Assembly: GCA_964619955.1 (NCBI GenBank)
Contig: CAZUJF010000012.1
Location: 65,876 to 129,875, forward strand
DNA length: 64,000 bases
DNA from: JACQFK01 sp964619955
GTDB lineage: Bacteria > Planctomycetota > MHYJ01 > JACPRB01
Reading direction: 5' to 3'
Of this stretch, positions 17,467 to 26,236 are shown in pieces (the first letter of the stretch is position 1; the number at the start of each line of letters is the position of its first letter). The position numbers were made by a program, and so were the translations under genes. The notes under the pieces are model-generated. The model was not told where the DNA came from. It saw only the letters and a program-made list of their open reading frames with translations, and did not search any database.

Positions 17467-18852
17467 TCAATCCCTGCGGACCTCGCCCAGCGTCAGCCAG
17501 CCCTTCGCGTCGGCATCCTGCGTCCGGTTGGCGAAGCGGAGGGGATGTCCTTTCGGCAGGGGGTTGGGGACGCGAAGCGCGAGCGCGTAGCGCCCGGCCG
17601 GCACGCCCTTGAGATCCAGGCCCTCCTCCCAGACGCGGGGCTTCCCGCCCGGCAGGAGGCCCGTGAGTTTTCCGGTCCCGCGCGCCGACGCGACCACGAC
17701 GCCGCCGGCGCCGAGCAGGCCGATCTCGACCGGCCAGTCGGAGTAGAAGGGCGCGACGCCGCGGTTCTCGAGTTCCACCTTCAGGGCCAGGACTCCGTCC
17801 GACACCGGGCCGATCCGCACGGCCGGCACGTGGAACTCGTACCCCATCCGCCGCACCTCCTCCCCGGCCCGGCGGATCCGCTCTTCGTTCCGGACCTTCT
17901 CCTTCCGGAACATCCCGCTGTCCATCACCCAGCTCGCGTGCGTGGCCTCGACGCAGGCGCGGAACGCCTGGATCTTTTTGTCGCCCGGGTCCGCGTCGAA
18001 AACCCGGCCCCAGGCCTCGGGCCGGATCTCGCCGCCGACCGGCTGCGTCTTCCATTTCTCGAGCGCTTCCGGGCCGGCCGCCTTCAGCAGGGGAAGGAAG
18101 TACCAGGCATCGCTCTTGCGGCCGCTGTCGAGGGTTCCCCAGGCGAACGAATCGTCGTGGTACCCGAAGCGCCGCTTCGCGTTCGGCGCCTTGGCGGGAT
18201 GGCCCTCGCCCGCCGGGTAGCGCAGCAGCACCGGCGTCCTTTGGAACGCCGCCTCATAGGCGTCCATCACCTCCGCCTGCACCTCCTTGGAGGCGAAGAG
18301 CTCGTCCCGGGGCCAGTCGTGCCACTCCCCCCAGGTGCCGAGCAGGCCGGCGGTGATGAAGCCGATCCGGGGGTCGCCGTCGTACTTCTTCCCCAGCGCC
18401 GCGATGAAGCCCCGCATCGCGCGGCGCAGGTCCGGGTTCCCGTAGTCCGGCGTCTCGACCTCCGACGGCGGCAGCGGCTGCGTGTTCGTGTTGAGGTAGC
18501 GGTGGACCTTCAGACCGGCCTGGAGCAGGAATTCGGGGATCACGTTCTTCTGGCCGGGATACTCGAGGTAGATGCGGAAGACCGCCTGGTGGCCGCGTCC
18601 GGCGATCCCGTCCAGCAGATCCTCGAGGGGCCTCCACTCGAAGCGGTCCTGATCCTTCATCAGCGCCGAGAACGCGAGGTAGCCGAATTCCAGGCTGTGA
18701 GGGAAGCGGTCGGCGACGTCGCCGGCATAGGGGACGAGGCCCTTCAGCGGATTGTCCACCGGCGCCGGGGCGAACTCCAGCCTGCGCCACTCGCCGTCGT
18801 CCGGGAGCACGGGGGCGAACAGAAGCGCGAACAGCGCCGGCTTCCAGATCAT
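17467..18852 (-). CDS. DUF4832 protein, predicted secreted glycosidase-like
   Basis: 461 residues with an N-terminal signal (LFALLFAPVLP). It matches DUF4832 proteins: an N-terminal half like a beta-glycosidase TIM barrel (NPLKGLVPYAGD, QAVFRIYLEYPGQ, FITAGLLGTWGEWHD, FGYHDDSFAWGT) and a C-terminal beta-sandwich (LALKVELENRGVAPFYSDWP). Acidic residues in GTWGEWHD could be catalytic, but activity of the family is not established to my knowledge. It is the last gene of the DUF1800-DUF1501-TIGR03067 operon (21-nt gap), which suggests a glycan-related role. Confidence 0.82.
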   Translation of the reverse strand: MIWKPALFALLFAPVLPDDGEWRRLEFAPAPVDNPLKGLVPYAGDVADRFPHSLEFGYLAFSALMKDQDRFEWRPLEDLLDGIAGRGHQAVFRIYLEYPGQKNVIPEFLLQAGLKVHRYLNTNTQPLPPSEVETPDYGNPDLRRAMRGFIAALGKKYDGDPRIGFITAGLLGTWGEWHDWPRDELFASKEVQAEVMDAYEAAFQRTPVLLRYPAGEGHPAKAPNAKRRFGYHDDSFAWGTLDSGRKSDAWYFLPLLKAAGPEALEKWKTQPVGGEIRPEAWGRVFDADPGDKKIQAFRACVEATHASWVMDSGMFRKEKVRNEERIRRAGEEVRRMGYEFHVPAVRIGPVSDGVLALKVELENRGVAPFYSDWPVEIGLLGAGGVVVASARGTGKLTGLLPGGKPRVWEEGLDLKGVPAGRYALALRVPNPLPKGHPLRFANRTQDADAKGWLTLGEVRRD

Positions 18853-18873
18853 GGACCCTATCGTACCCGGAGT

Positions 18874-19344
18874 TCAGGCCTTCTTGCGCTTGAGGATGAT
18901 CAGATAGTGCCCCTCCTTGGGGTCGGCCTGGTAGTCGGCGGGCCTTTTCTGGTTCTTCCGCGCCGTGCCGGTGCACCAGCTGAGCGTGTCCCCTTCGATC
19001 TTGAGGATCCCGAGGTAGCTCTTTCCTTTGTACCCGGCGCTGCTGCCCACGGCGTCGATCGTCTTCCCGTCCTTGGAAAGGGTGAACGCGGCCTCCCCGA
19101 CCAGATCGTCCGGCCCGCGCCTCCCCGTCAGCTGGCCGTCCTTGAACGTGACTTCCAGGCCCACCCCCTGCCTGGGATCCTCCCCCTTCCCTTCGGCGAA
19201 GCGCTCGCCCTTCCAGACCCCCTGCAGGGAGCGCCGGAGTTCCTCGCCGTCGTCCCGGACCCCCGCCGGGCCCGGCGCGGAAGCGATCCCCAGCAGCGCC
19301 AGCAGAGCCGCCGGCATCCAGGCCCGTCGCACGATTGCTTCCAT
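18874..19344 (-). CDS. TIGR03067-type planctomycete domain protein
   Basis: 156 residues from the ATG at 19344. The start is chosen at the signal peptide (RRAWMPAALLALLGIASAP). Body features are LQGVWKGERF, GLEVTFKDGQLTGR, KDGKTIDAVGSSAG, GILKIEGDTLSWC and HYLIILKRKK, the pattern of the small beta-barrel domain expanded in planctomycetes (TIGR03067), whose function is unknown. It lies between DUF1501 (44 nt upstream) and DUF4832 (21 nt downstream) in one operon. The family call is moderately firm. Confidence 0.78.
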   Translation of the reverse strand: MEAIVRRAWMPAALLALLGIASAPGPAGVRDDGEELRRSLQGVWKGERFAEGKGEDPRQGVGLEVTFKDGQLTGRRGPDDLVGEAAFTLSKDGKTIDAVGSSAGYKGKSYLGILKIEGDTLSWCTGTARKNQKRPADYQADPKEGHYLIILKRKKA

Positions 19345-19388
19345 GACGCGTCTCCTGAAGGTTTTCGAATCCCCGGGGCCCCGCACGC

Positions 19389-20669
19389 TCAGACCACGCA
19401 GTCCAGCAGGGCGTAGTCCTTGTCGAGGATGGGCTGCGCGGGCACGCCGAGCCAGCGCTCCAGGATCGCCCGGTACACGCCGCGGAAATCCACCTGCATC
19501 TTGAGGTTGCCCTGGTCCAGATCCTTGAGGGCGGGGAGCTTGCCGTGGATGCCGGGTTTGACGCCCGGGCCGAAGAGGAACATGGGCTGGGCCAGGCCGT
19601 GATCGGTGCCGCCGCTGTAGTTCTCCGCGACGCGGCGCCCGAACTCGCTGAAGGTGTAGGTCAGGACGCGCTGATCGGCACCGGTGCGGGCCAGGTCGCT
19701 CTGGAAGGCCAGGATCGTGTCGTTGAGCTCGCCCAGGAGCTGGTCCAGGCGGCGGATCTGGTCGGCGTGCGTGTCGTAGCCGCCGAAGACGGCCATGCCC
19801 TGGGCGGCGTAGTAGGCGCGCGTGGGCATGCCGCCGTTGATGAGCGCCGCGATGGCCCGGATCGAGCTGCCGAATTCGGTGTCCGGGTACCGCACCGGCG
19901 TCTTGTAATCCCCGGCGATGCGGCTGATGAGGTCGCTGGCCTCGTTGGCGTTGAGGGCCGTCTGGGTGACGTAGGGAAGATCGGCGGCGGGCGGGGCCGC
20001 CGGCATCGGCATGGAGGGGTCCGCCTTGGCGCCCTTGTTGAGCTTGAGGTACTGGTCCCGGCCGCGCTGCGTCAGGAGGCCTTCGAAGCGGAACGAGTCG
20101 GGCTTCTCGAAGCCGATGCCCGGGTGCGCCTTGGAGGTGATCGTCAGGGGGAAGCGCATCGCGCCGACGGCCACGTTGAGGACCTTCCCCTTCTGATCGG
20201 GGCAGGCCTGATCGAGGAAGCGCCCCAGCCATCCCGTGGCCCCCGCCTTGCCGCTCGTGTCGACGCCGTTGCCCGCCTCCCAGTAGTCGCGGGCGGTGAA
20301 ATGGCTGAGGTTGTAGTTGGGGAACGCGGTGCCCTGCACGAGCGCCATCTTCCCCTCGTCGAGCAGCTTCTTGAACCCGCCGAGGCGGGGATGCAGCCCG
20401 ATCTCCTCGTTGAGCTTGATGACGTCGCCGTCCCGGTAGGCCAGGTTCGGACGCACGTCGTAGTACTCCTTGTGGCCGTGGGGCGGCACCAGCGAGAGGC
20501 CGTCGGGGCCGCCGGTCAGGAGGATCGAGACGACGATGCGGTCGTTCCTCCGGGCGGCCGCGGGGGTGGCCAGCGCCGAGCGGACGAGGTAGTTCGGCAG
20601 CGCCGCGCCGAGGCCGACCAGCCCGAGGCCGCCGGCCAGAAGATCGCGCCGGGTCATGATGGACGACAT
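19389..20669 (-). CDS. DUF1501 family protein, Tat-exported (pair 1)
   Basis: 426 residues; AAAGGAG 6 nt before the ATG at 20669 fixes the start. A Tat signal (TRRDLLAGGLGLVGLGAALP) precedes a DUF1501 domain: VSILLTGGPDGLSLVPP, NYNLSHFTARDYWEAG, FGGYDTHADQI, TYTFSEFGRRVAENYSGGTD and MQVDFRGVYRAILERWLG. It starts 12 nt after the DUF1800 gene stop, the common DUF1800-DUF1501 pairing. The pair may assemble or modify an exported structure, but function is not established. It is paralogous to the gene at 62837; its intact C-terminus shows what that copy has lost. Confidence 0.92.
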   Translation of the reverse strand: MSSIMTRRDLLAGGLGLVGLGAALPNYLVRSALATPAAARRNDRIVVSILLTGGPDGLSLVPPHGHKEYYDVRPNLAYRDGDVIKLNEEIGLHPRLGGFKKLLDEGKMALVQGTAFPNYNLSHFTARDYWEAGNGVDTSGKAGATGWLGRFLDQACPDQKGKVLNVAVGAMRFPLTITSKAHPGIGFEKPDSFRFEGLLTQRGRDQYLKLNKGAKADPSMPMPAAPPAADLPYVTQTALNANEASDLISRIAGDYKTPVRYPDTEFGSSIRAIAALINGGMPTRAYYAAQGMAVFGGYDTHADQIRRLDQLLGELNDTILAFQSDLARTGADQRVLTYTFSEFGRRVAENYSGGTDHGLAQPMFLFGPGVKPGIHGKLPALKDLDQGNLKMQVDFRGVYRAILERWLGVPAQPILDKDYALLDCVV

Positions 20670-20681
20670 GTTTCTCTCCTT

Positions 20682-22952
20682 TCAAAACATCTGGTATTCG
20701 GGGGTGCTCATGAGGAGCACCAGGACGTTTCGGAGTCTGGCGTTGACCTCCTCCTTGCGGCCCTCCCAGGCCGTGCCGGGCGGGAGGCCGCCCAGCGCGC
20801 CGGCCAGCGCCCCGCGCTTCTCGGCCGGGAGCGGCTGGATCAGAAGGGCCTGGACGAGGGCGTCCACGACCGCCTCGGGCGATCCGCAGGACTTCGCGTC
20901 CAGGATCGCCGTCACGTCCGCCCCGGAGCCGCCCGGACGGGGCGCGCTGCGGACGAGGTCGGCGACCCGGTTGTAGCGCGTCAGGACCCGCGCCGACGTG
21001 ATCCAGCTGCGGCCGTAGCGCCACCCCTTCACGTCCGGCGGTTCGAAGAGCTCCTGGCCCATCTCGCGGAGGGCCTTGTCGACGACGTTGTAGTCCGTCA
21101 GCTTGCCGATCCCGAGATCCTTGAGCGTGCCGACGACCAGCTGGACCGGGCTCTTGATCTGCGTGCCCCGCACCTCGGGGCTGTAGAACTTGGCCGAGAG
21201 GAACAGGTTCTTGAGCATGGGGGCCAGCTCGAAGGTATTGGCGCGCAGCACGGAGGCCAGGCGCTCCACCGCCTCCCGGTCCGGTTCCTGCTGGGCGAGG
21301 AAGGCGTAGAGCTTCCCGGCGATGAAGCGCGACGTGGAGGGCTGCTCCAGGATCAGCCGCACGAAGTCGTCGCCCGTCCAGGGGCCGCAGCGGCCGAAGA
21401 TCACCTTGTCGCCGCGGTCGTGCTGCTCGTGGGCGAAGCGGAAGAGGCCGTCGACCGGGTCGCAGGTATAGCCGGTCAGCGCCCGGGCGCCCTCCGCGAT
21501 GTCCTTCTGCGTGTAGCCCTGGTCCACTCCCATGGCGAAGAGCTCCATGAGCTCGCGCGCGAGGTTCTCGTTGGGCTTGCCCTTGACGTTCCGGTTGTTG
21601 TCCAGGTAGCGGAGCATGGCCGGATCGTGGACGATGCCGTAGAGCAGCGCGCCGAAGTTTCCGGCGGCGTGCTCCCGGAAGAGCTGGTTCTGCCGGTACA
21701 TGGCGTAGGTGTGTCCGACGGCGTTGAACTGCGCGGCGAAGTGGCCGTGCCAGAACAGCGTCAGTTTCTCCTGCAGCTGGCGCGGGGATTCCACCATGCG
21801 CCGGGCCCACCAGGTCCTCAGCGACCCGTGGTGGTCGCGCGCACCGACCTGGCGCGTGGAGATGAGGCCCTCGGCGCCGCGGATGCCCAGTTGCTTCACG
21901 TTGGCCGCGAGCGCGTCGTCCCGGCCGGGGGGCAGGGGTTCGAAGGGGGCGTCGGGCGCCGGCAGGAAGGCGTAGTCCACCAGGTAATCGACCGCCTTGT
22001 GGAGCCCCAGGGCGCAGAGTTTGCGGACCTCCTGCGGCGTGCCTCCGAAGCCCGCGCGGACCAGGAGATGCCGGGCCTTGGCCTCGTCCCACTGGCCGGC
22101 GGGCAGCGGTTCCAGGCCTCCCTGGATGCGGACGGCCGCCGCGTAGGTCTCCGATCCGAGCTGCTGGAACGTCGCCTTGAGCCGCTTGGCGTCGCCGTCG
22201 GGGTCCCGGTAGCCCTTCTCGGGGGTCTTCCAGCTGAGCTCCAGCGCGCCCAGGACCTGCCGCGCCAGGAGGACCATCAATTCGGCCTGACCCAGCGCCT
22301 GGCGGGCCTGCTCGCATTTCTTGAGCGCCGCCTCGGCGGCCGCCGGCTCGGGCTTGGCCTGGGCGGCCTTGAGCGCCTCCTGCGCCAGCTCGCACTTCAG
22401 GGCGCAGAGCTTCGCTTCCGTCTGGCGCGCCGCCAGGACCTTTTCCGCCTGCTTGCGCTGGATGGCCTCCAGGTCCGCCTGTTTCTCCTTGTAGAGGCCG
22501 TCCTCCCTGGCGAAGCTCGCCGTGAGGCGCTTCACGTTCTCCTCGCGGGCGGCCGCCAGCACGCGCGCCGCCTCGAGTTCGGCGCCCGTCGACGCCTTCG
22601 CCTTTTCGAGCTCCTGCCGGCGCGCCGGGTCCGCCGCCGCGGCGCCGTCCTTCTCGATCGTCGCCAGTTCCGAGCCGAGCTCCTTCACGAGCGCCTCGGC
22701 CGTCTTCAGATCGCGTTTGGCGCGATCCAGCTTCTCGCCTTCCGCCCGGGCGATCTCGCGCGTCGCCGAGCGCGCCATCTCGCGCGAGTCTTCCTCGGTC
22801 CGCGCGGCGCCCTCCTCCGCCTTGAGCTTCCGAAGCTCCTCTTCGGCCGTCTTCAGGCGGTCCGCGGGGTTCGCCCCCTCCTGGGCGGCCACCCCCATCG
22901 CCAGAAGGAGGCCCGCCGCCCCCAGCCTCAGGCACAATGGAGCTCTCTTCAT
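20682..22952 (-). CDS. DUF1800 protein with N-terminal coiled coil (pair 1)
   Basis: 756 residues from the ATG at 22952 (AAAGGCGGG just upstream); an in-frame ATG at 22967 is an alternative. After a signal peptide (LCLRLGAAGLLLAMGVAAQ), residues ~25-245 are a long charged coiled coil. DUF1800 covers ~260-750: ARHLLVRAGFGGTPQEVRKL, WWARRMVESPRQLQEKLTLF, FWHGHFAAQ, NLARELMELFAMGV and ALTGYTCDP. The family is always near DUF1501 in such genomes; its biochemistry is unknown. The coiled coil differs in sequence from that of the second copy at 60640. A dyad operator candidate lies ~100 nt upstream (23053). Confidence 0.9.
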   Translation of the reverse strand: MKRAPLCLRLGAAGLLLAMGVAAQEGANPADRLKTAEEELRKLKAEEGAARTEEDSREMARSATREIARAEGEKLDRAKRDLKTAEALVKELGSELATIEKDGAAAADPARRQELEKAKASTGAELEAARVLAAAREENVKRLTASFAREDGLYKEKQADLEAIQRKQAEKVLAARQTEAKLCALKCELAQEALKAAQAKPEPAAAEAALKKCEQARQALGQAELMVLLARQVLGALELSWKTPEKGYRDPDGDAKRLKATFQQLGSETYAAAVRIQGGLEPLPAGQWDEAKARHLLVRAGFGGTPQEVRKLCALGLHKAVDYLVDYAFLPAPDAPFEPLPPGRDDALAANVKQLGIRGAEGLISTRQVGARDHHGSLRTWWARRMVESPRQLQEKLTLFWHGHFAAQFNAVGHTYAMYRQNQLFREHAAGNFGALLYGIVHDPAMLRYLDNNRNVKGKPNENLARELMELFAMGVDQGYTQKDIAEGARALTGYTCDPVDGLFRFAHEQHDRGDKVIFGRCGPWTGDDFVRLILEQPSTSRFIAGKLYAFLAQQEPDREAVERLASVLRANTFELAPMLKNLFLSAKFYSPEVRGTQIKSPVQLVVGTLKDLGIGKLTDYNVVDKALREMGQELFEPPDVKGWRYGRSWITSARVLTRYNRVADLVRSAPRPGGSGADVTAILDAKSCGSPEAVVDALVQALLIQPLPAEKRGALAGALGGLPPGTAWEGRKEEVNARLRNVLVLLMSTPEYQMF

Positions 22953-23052
22953 ACGCCCGCCTTTCATTCAGCCCCGAAGTCCGGGCCGCAGGCCCGTGCA
23001 ACCTCAGGGAGCGGCACGCCGTCCGCCGCCTCCCCATCCCGCTCGTATATAC

Positions 23053-23065
23053 GTAACCACGTTCA
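23053..23065 (+). promoter_or_regulatory. TYAACCNYRTT dyad, site 2
   Basis: Core GTAACCACGTTCA, adjacent to a TATATA stretch (23046-23050 region). It lies ~100 nt upstream of the DUF1800 start (minus strand), in the 148-nt gap after the efflux pump gene. The left part matches the consensus exactly; the right half ends in TTCA like site 5. Confidence 0.55.
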
Positions 23066-23115
23066 TCATCGGAAAGTTTGAGCCCGCCGTAAGAAGCCGT
23101 TCGCGTGCGGGCGTC

Positions 23116-26100
23116 TCAGCTCCGGGGCCGGGTTCCGGATCGGAGCGTCACGAAGAGCGCGGGAAGGACGAGCAGGGTGAGCAGGGTTCCCGTCACGAGC
23201 CCCCCCACGAGCACGGTCGCGAGGGGCCGCTGGACCTCGGCCCCCACGCCCGTGCTGAGCGCCATCGGGATGAAGCCCAGGCCCGCCACCAGCGTCGTCA
23301 TCATCACGGGCCTCAGACGACGGAGCGCCGCCTCGCGCGTCGCCCGGGCGGCCGCCATCCCCTCCCCCATGAGCTGGCGGATGGTCGAGACCATCACCAT
23401 GTCGTCGAGCACCGAAACGCCCGACAGCGCGACGAAGCCGATCCCCGCGGAGATCGAGAAGGGCAGGCCGCGGAGATGGAGCGCCCAGAGGCCCCCGAGC
23501 ACGGCGAAGGGGATGCCGAGGAAGATCCGCAGGCAGTCGACCCCGTTGCCGTACGTCGAGTAGAGCAGGAGCAGGATGAGCGCGAGGGCCGCCGGAACGA
23601 TGATCGCCAGCCGCTTCGACGCGCGGATGAGGTTTTCGAACTGCCCCCCGAACTCGATGCGGTCGATCCCGCGGCCGATGTCGGCGCCCAATACCTCGTC
23701 GACCTTCCGGCGGGCCTCGGCCACGAAGCCTCCCAGGTCGCGCCCCGCCACGTTGCAGGTGACGAGCGCCCGGCGCTTCCCCCACTCCCGGTGGACGACC
23801 ATGGGCCCGCTCGTCCGGACGACGTCGGCCAGCGACGAGAGCGGGAGCCGCTGACCGTCGGGAGCGGGGATCAGCAGCGTTTGGATCAATTCCGGATTCT
23901 CCGCGTAGCGGGCCGGCAGACGGACCGCAAGCGGGAAGCGCCGGTCCCCGACGCGGACCTCCCCCGCGTCCTTGCCCCCGAGCGCCTCGACCCAGTCCAG
24001 AACGTCCCGGGCCCGGAGCCCGTGCCGGGAAAGGGCGTCCGTCTTGAGGTTCACCTCCAGGACCGGCTGCCCGACCATCGGCTCGACGAAGGGGTTCGAG
24101 GCCCCCGGTATCGCCGCGAGCGCTTCCCGGACCTTCTCGGCCTTCTCCTTGAGGACCGCGAAGTCGTCGCCGAAGATCTTGACCCCCAGATCCGTGCGCA
24201 CGCCCGAGATCATCTCGTTGAAGCGCATCTCGATGGGCTGGGTGAAGCTGTAATTCATCCCCGGCAGGCGTTTGAGGGCTTTGTCCATCCTGCCCTCGAG
24301 TTCCTCCTTGGTCGACGCCTTCCGCCAGCGCTCGCGGGGGGTCAACATGATGAAGACGTCGCTCACCTCGATGCCCATGGGGTCCGTGGCGACCTCCGGC
24401 GTCCCGGTCCGCGTCCAGATCGAGGCGACCTCGGCGGCGAACTCCTCCTTGAGCAGTTTCTCGATCCGCGTCCCGAAGCGCGCGGACTCGTCGACCGAAA
24501 CGCCCGGGAGGCGGATCGTATTGATGACGATCGACCCCTCGTCCAGGCGCGGGACGAAGATCGAGCCGAGCTTGAAGACGAGCGGGACCGTCCCCACCAC
24601 GACGATGACGACCGAGCCGAGGACGAGGAGCCGGTGGCCCAGGACGAAGTCCAGCACCGGCGCGTAGAGGCGTTTCGAGGCGCGGACGATCCAGGGCTCC
24701 GCCGTGGGCGCACGGCGCCGCGAGAGGAAGAGACTCGCGAGCACGGGCATCAGCGTGAGCGACAGGAGCATGGATCCCAGGAGGGCGAAGATGACCGTGA
24801 GGGCCATGGGGCGGAAGAGCTTCCCCTCGACGCCCTGGAGGGCGAGGAGGGGGAGATAGACGATCGCGATGATCGCCTCGCCGAAGAGGGTGGGCTTGCG
24901 CACCTCCAGCGAGGCGTCGGCCACGACGTCGATCACGGAGCGCTCCGGCGGGTCCTCGTCCAGGCGGCGGATCGAGTTCTCGATCATGACGACCGAGCTG
25001 TCGACCACCATGCCGAAATCCACCGCCCCGAGGCTCATGAGCGTTCCCGCGATCCCCGCCTGCAGCATCAGGTTGAAGGCGAAGAGCATGGAGAGAGGGA
25101 TGGCCGCCGCCACGATGAGCGCCGCGCGGAAATGCCCCAGGAAGAGGAAGAGCACGGCGACGACGAGCAGCGCCCCCTGAAAGAGGTTCTCCTTCACCGT
25201 GCCGATGACGCGGTCGACGAGTTCCGTCCGGTCGTAGACAACCTTGATGCCGGTCCCGGGCGGGACGGCCTTGCGGACCGCCTCCATTCGGGTCCGCAGC
25301 CGCCCGGCGACCTCGTGGCTGTTCTCCCCCATCAGCATGAACCCCAGGCCCAGCACGGCCTCGCCGCGGCCCTCGGTCGTCACGACGCCGCGCCGGTTCT
25401 CGCGGCCCTCCACGACCTCCGCCACGTCCCGGATCCGGACGGGACGGCCGTCGACGGCGCCCACCGTGATCCCCCCGATGTCGCGGGTGGTCGAGACGAC
25501 CCCGCGTCCCGATACGAGGAGGATCTCGCCCGCCGCCCCCGTGTGCCCGCCCCCGACGTTGGCGTTCGAGCGCTCCATCGCCTCGAGGACGGCCCCGATC
25601 GAGAGCCCGTGTTTGACGAGGCGCGCGGGATCGACGACCACCTGGAACTGCTTCTCGAAACCGCCCCAGGAATTCACCTCGGCGACGCCGGGGACGGAGA
25701 GGAGGAGGGGCTTCACCACCCAGTCATGGATCACGCGGGAATCCGTGAGATCCCCGTTGGGGGCGGTCACGAGGTAGTGGTAGATTTCCCCGAGCCCGGT
25801 CGCCACGGGACCGAGCGTCGGCCGGCCGATGCCCTCCGGCAGCTCCACGCTCCCCAGGCGCTGCATCACCTGCGTCCGGGCGAAGTGGAGGTCGGTCCCG
25901 TCCTCGAAGATGACGGTGACCTGGGACAGTCCGAACTTCGAGATCGACCGCACGAGCTTGAGGTTCGTGAGGCCGCCCAGGGCCTGCTCGACGCGGACGC
26001 TGAGCTGCTGCTCGACTTCGACCGGGGCCAGGGCCGGCGCGACCGTGTTCACCTGGACCATGACGTCGGTCACGTCCGGGAAGGCGTCGATGGAAAGGCG

Positions 26101-26196
26101 GCTCATCGACCAGAGCCCGAGCCCGACGAGCAGGCCCGAGAGCGCCAGCACCGTCCCCCGGTTCCGGAGCGAAGCCTTGATGATCCAGGTCAGCAT
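23116..26196 (-). CDS. CzcA/CusA-family heavy-metal RND efflux pump
   Basis: 1026 residues, the normal length for the inner-membrane RND pump. It starts with a TM1-type segment (NRGTVLALSGLLVGLGLWSM) and IDAFPDVTDVMVQVNT. Around residues 390-410, DFGMVVDSSVVMIENSI keeps the two Asp and the Glu conserved in CzcA for proton/cation transport. A second set of helices lies near the C-terminus (ALALILLLLYSTYGN, IGFVALSGVSVLDDMVMV). It should export a divalent or monovalent metal using proton motive force. It follows the adaptor gene by 40 nt. No outer-membrane factor gene is present in the operon. Confidence 0.95.
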   Translation of the reverse strand: MLTWIIKASLRNRGTVLALSGLLVGLGLWSMSRLSIDAFPDVTDVMVQVNTVAPALAPVEVEQQLSVRVEQALGGLTNLKLVRSISKFGLSQVTVIFEDGTDLHFARTQVMQRLGSVELPEGIGRPTLGPVATGLGEIYHYLVTAPNGDLTDSRVIHDWVVKPLLLSVPGVAEVNSWGGFEKQFQVVVDPARLVKHGLSIGAVLEAMERSNANVGGGHTGAAGEILLVSGRGVVSTTRDIGGITVGAVDGRPVRIRDVAEVVEGRENRRGVVTTEGRGEAVLGLGFMLMGENSHEVAGRLRTRMEAVRKAVPPGTGIKVVYDRTELVDRVIGTVKENLFQGALLVVAVLFLFLGHFRAALIVAAAIPLSMLFAFNLMLQAGIAGTLMSLGAVDFGMVVDSSVVMIENSIRRLDEDPPERSVIDVVADASLEVRKPTLFGEAIIAIVYLPLLALQGVEGKLFRPMALTVIFALLGSMLLSLTLMPVLASLFLSRRRAPTAEPWIVRASKRLYAPVLDFVLGHRLLVLGSVVIVVVGTVPLVFKLGSIFVPRLDEGSIVINTIRLPGVSVDESARFGTRIEKLLKEEFAAEVASIWTRTGTPEVATDPMGIEVSDVFIMLTPRERWRKASTKEELEGRMDKALKRLPGMNYSFTQPIEMRFNEMISGVRTDLGVKIFGDDFAVLKEKAEKVREALAAIPGASNPFVEPMVGQPVLEVNLKTDALSRHGLRARDVLDWVEALGGKDAGEVRVGDRRFPLAVRLPARYAENPELIQTLLIPAPDGQRLPLSSLADVVRTSGPMVVHREWGKRRALVTCNVAGRDLGGFVAEARRKVDEVLGADIGRGIDRIEFGGQFENLIRASKRLAIIVPAALALILLLLYSTYGNGVDCLRIFLGIPFAVLGGLWALHLRGLPFSISAGIGFVALSGVSVLDDMVMVSTIRQLMGEGMAAARATREAALRRLRPVMMTTLVAGLGFIPMALSTGVGAEVQRPLATVLVGGLVTGTLLTLLVLPALFVTLRSGTRPRS

Positions 26197-26236
26197 GTCT
26201 TGTCCGCGGCGACGCCGCGTCCTATTTGTCCGGGCA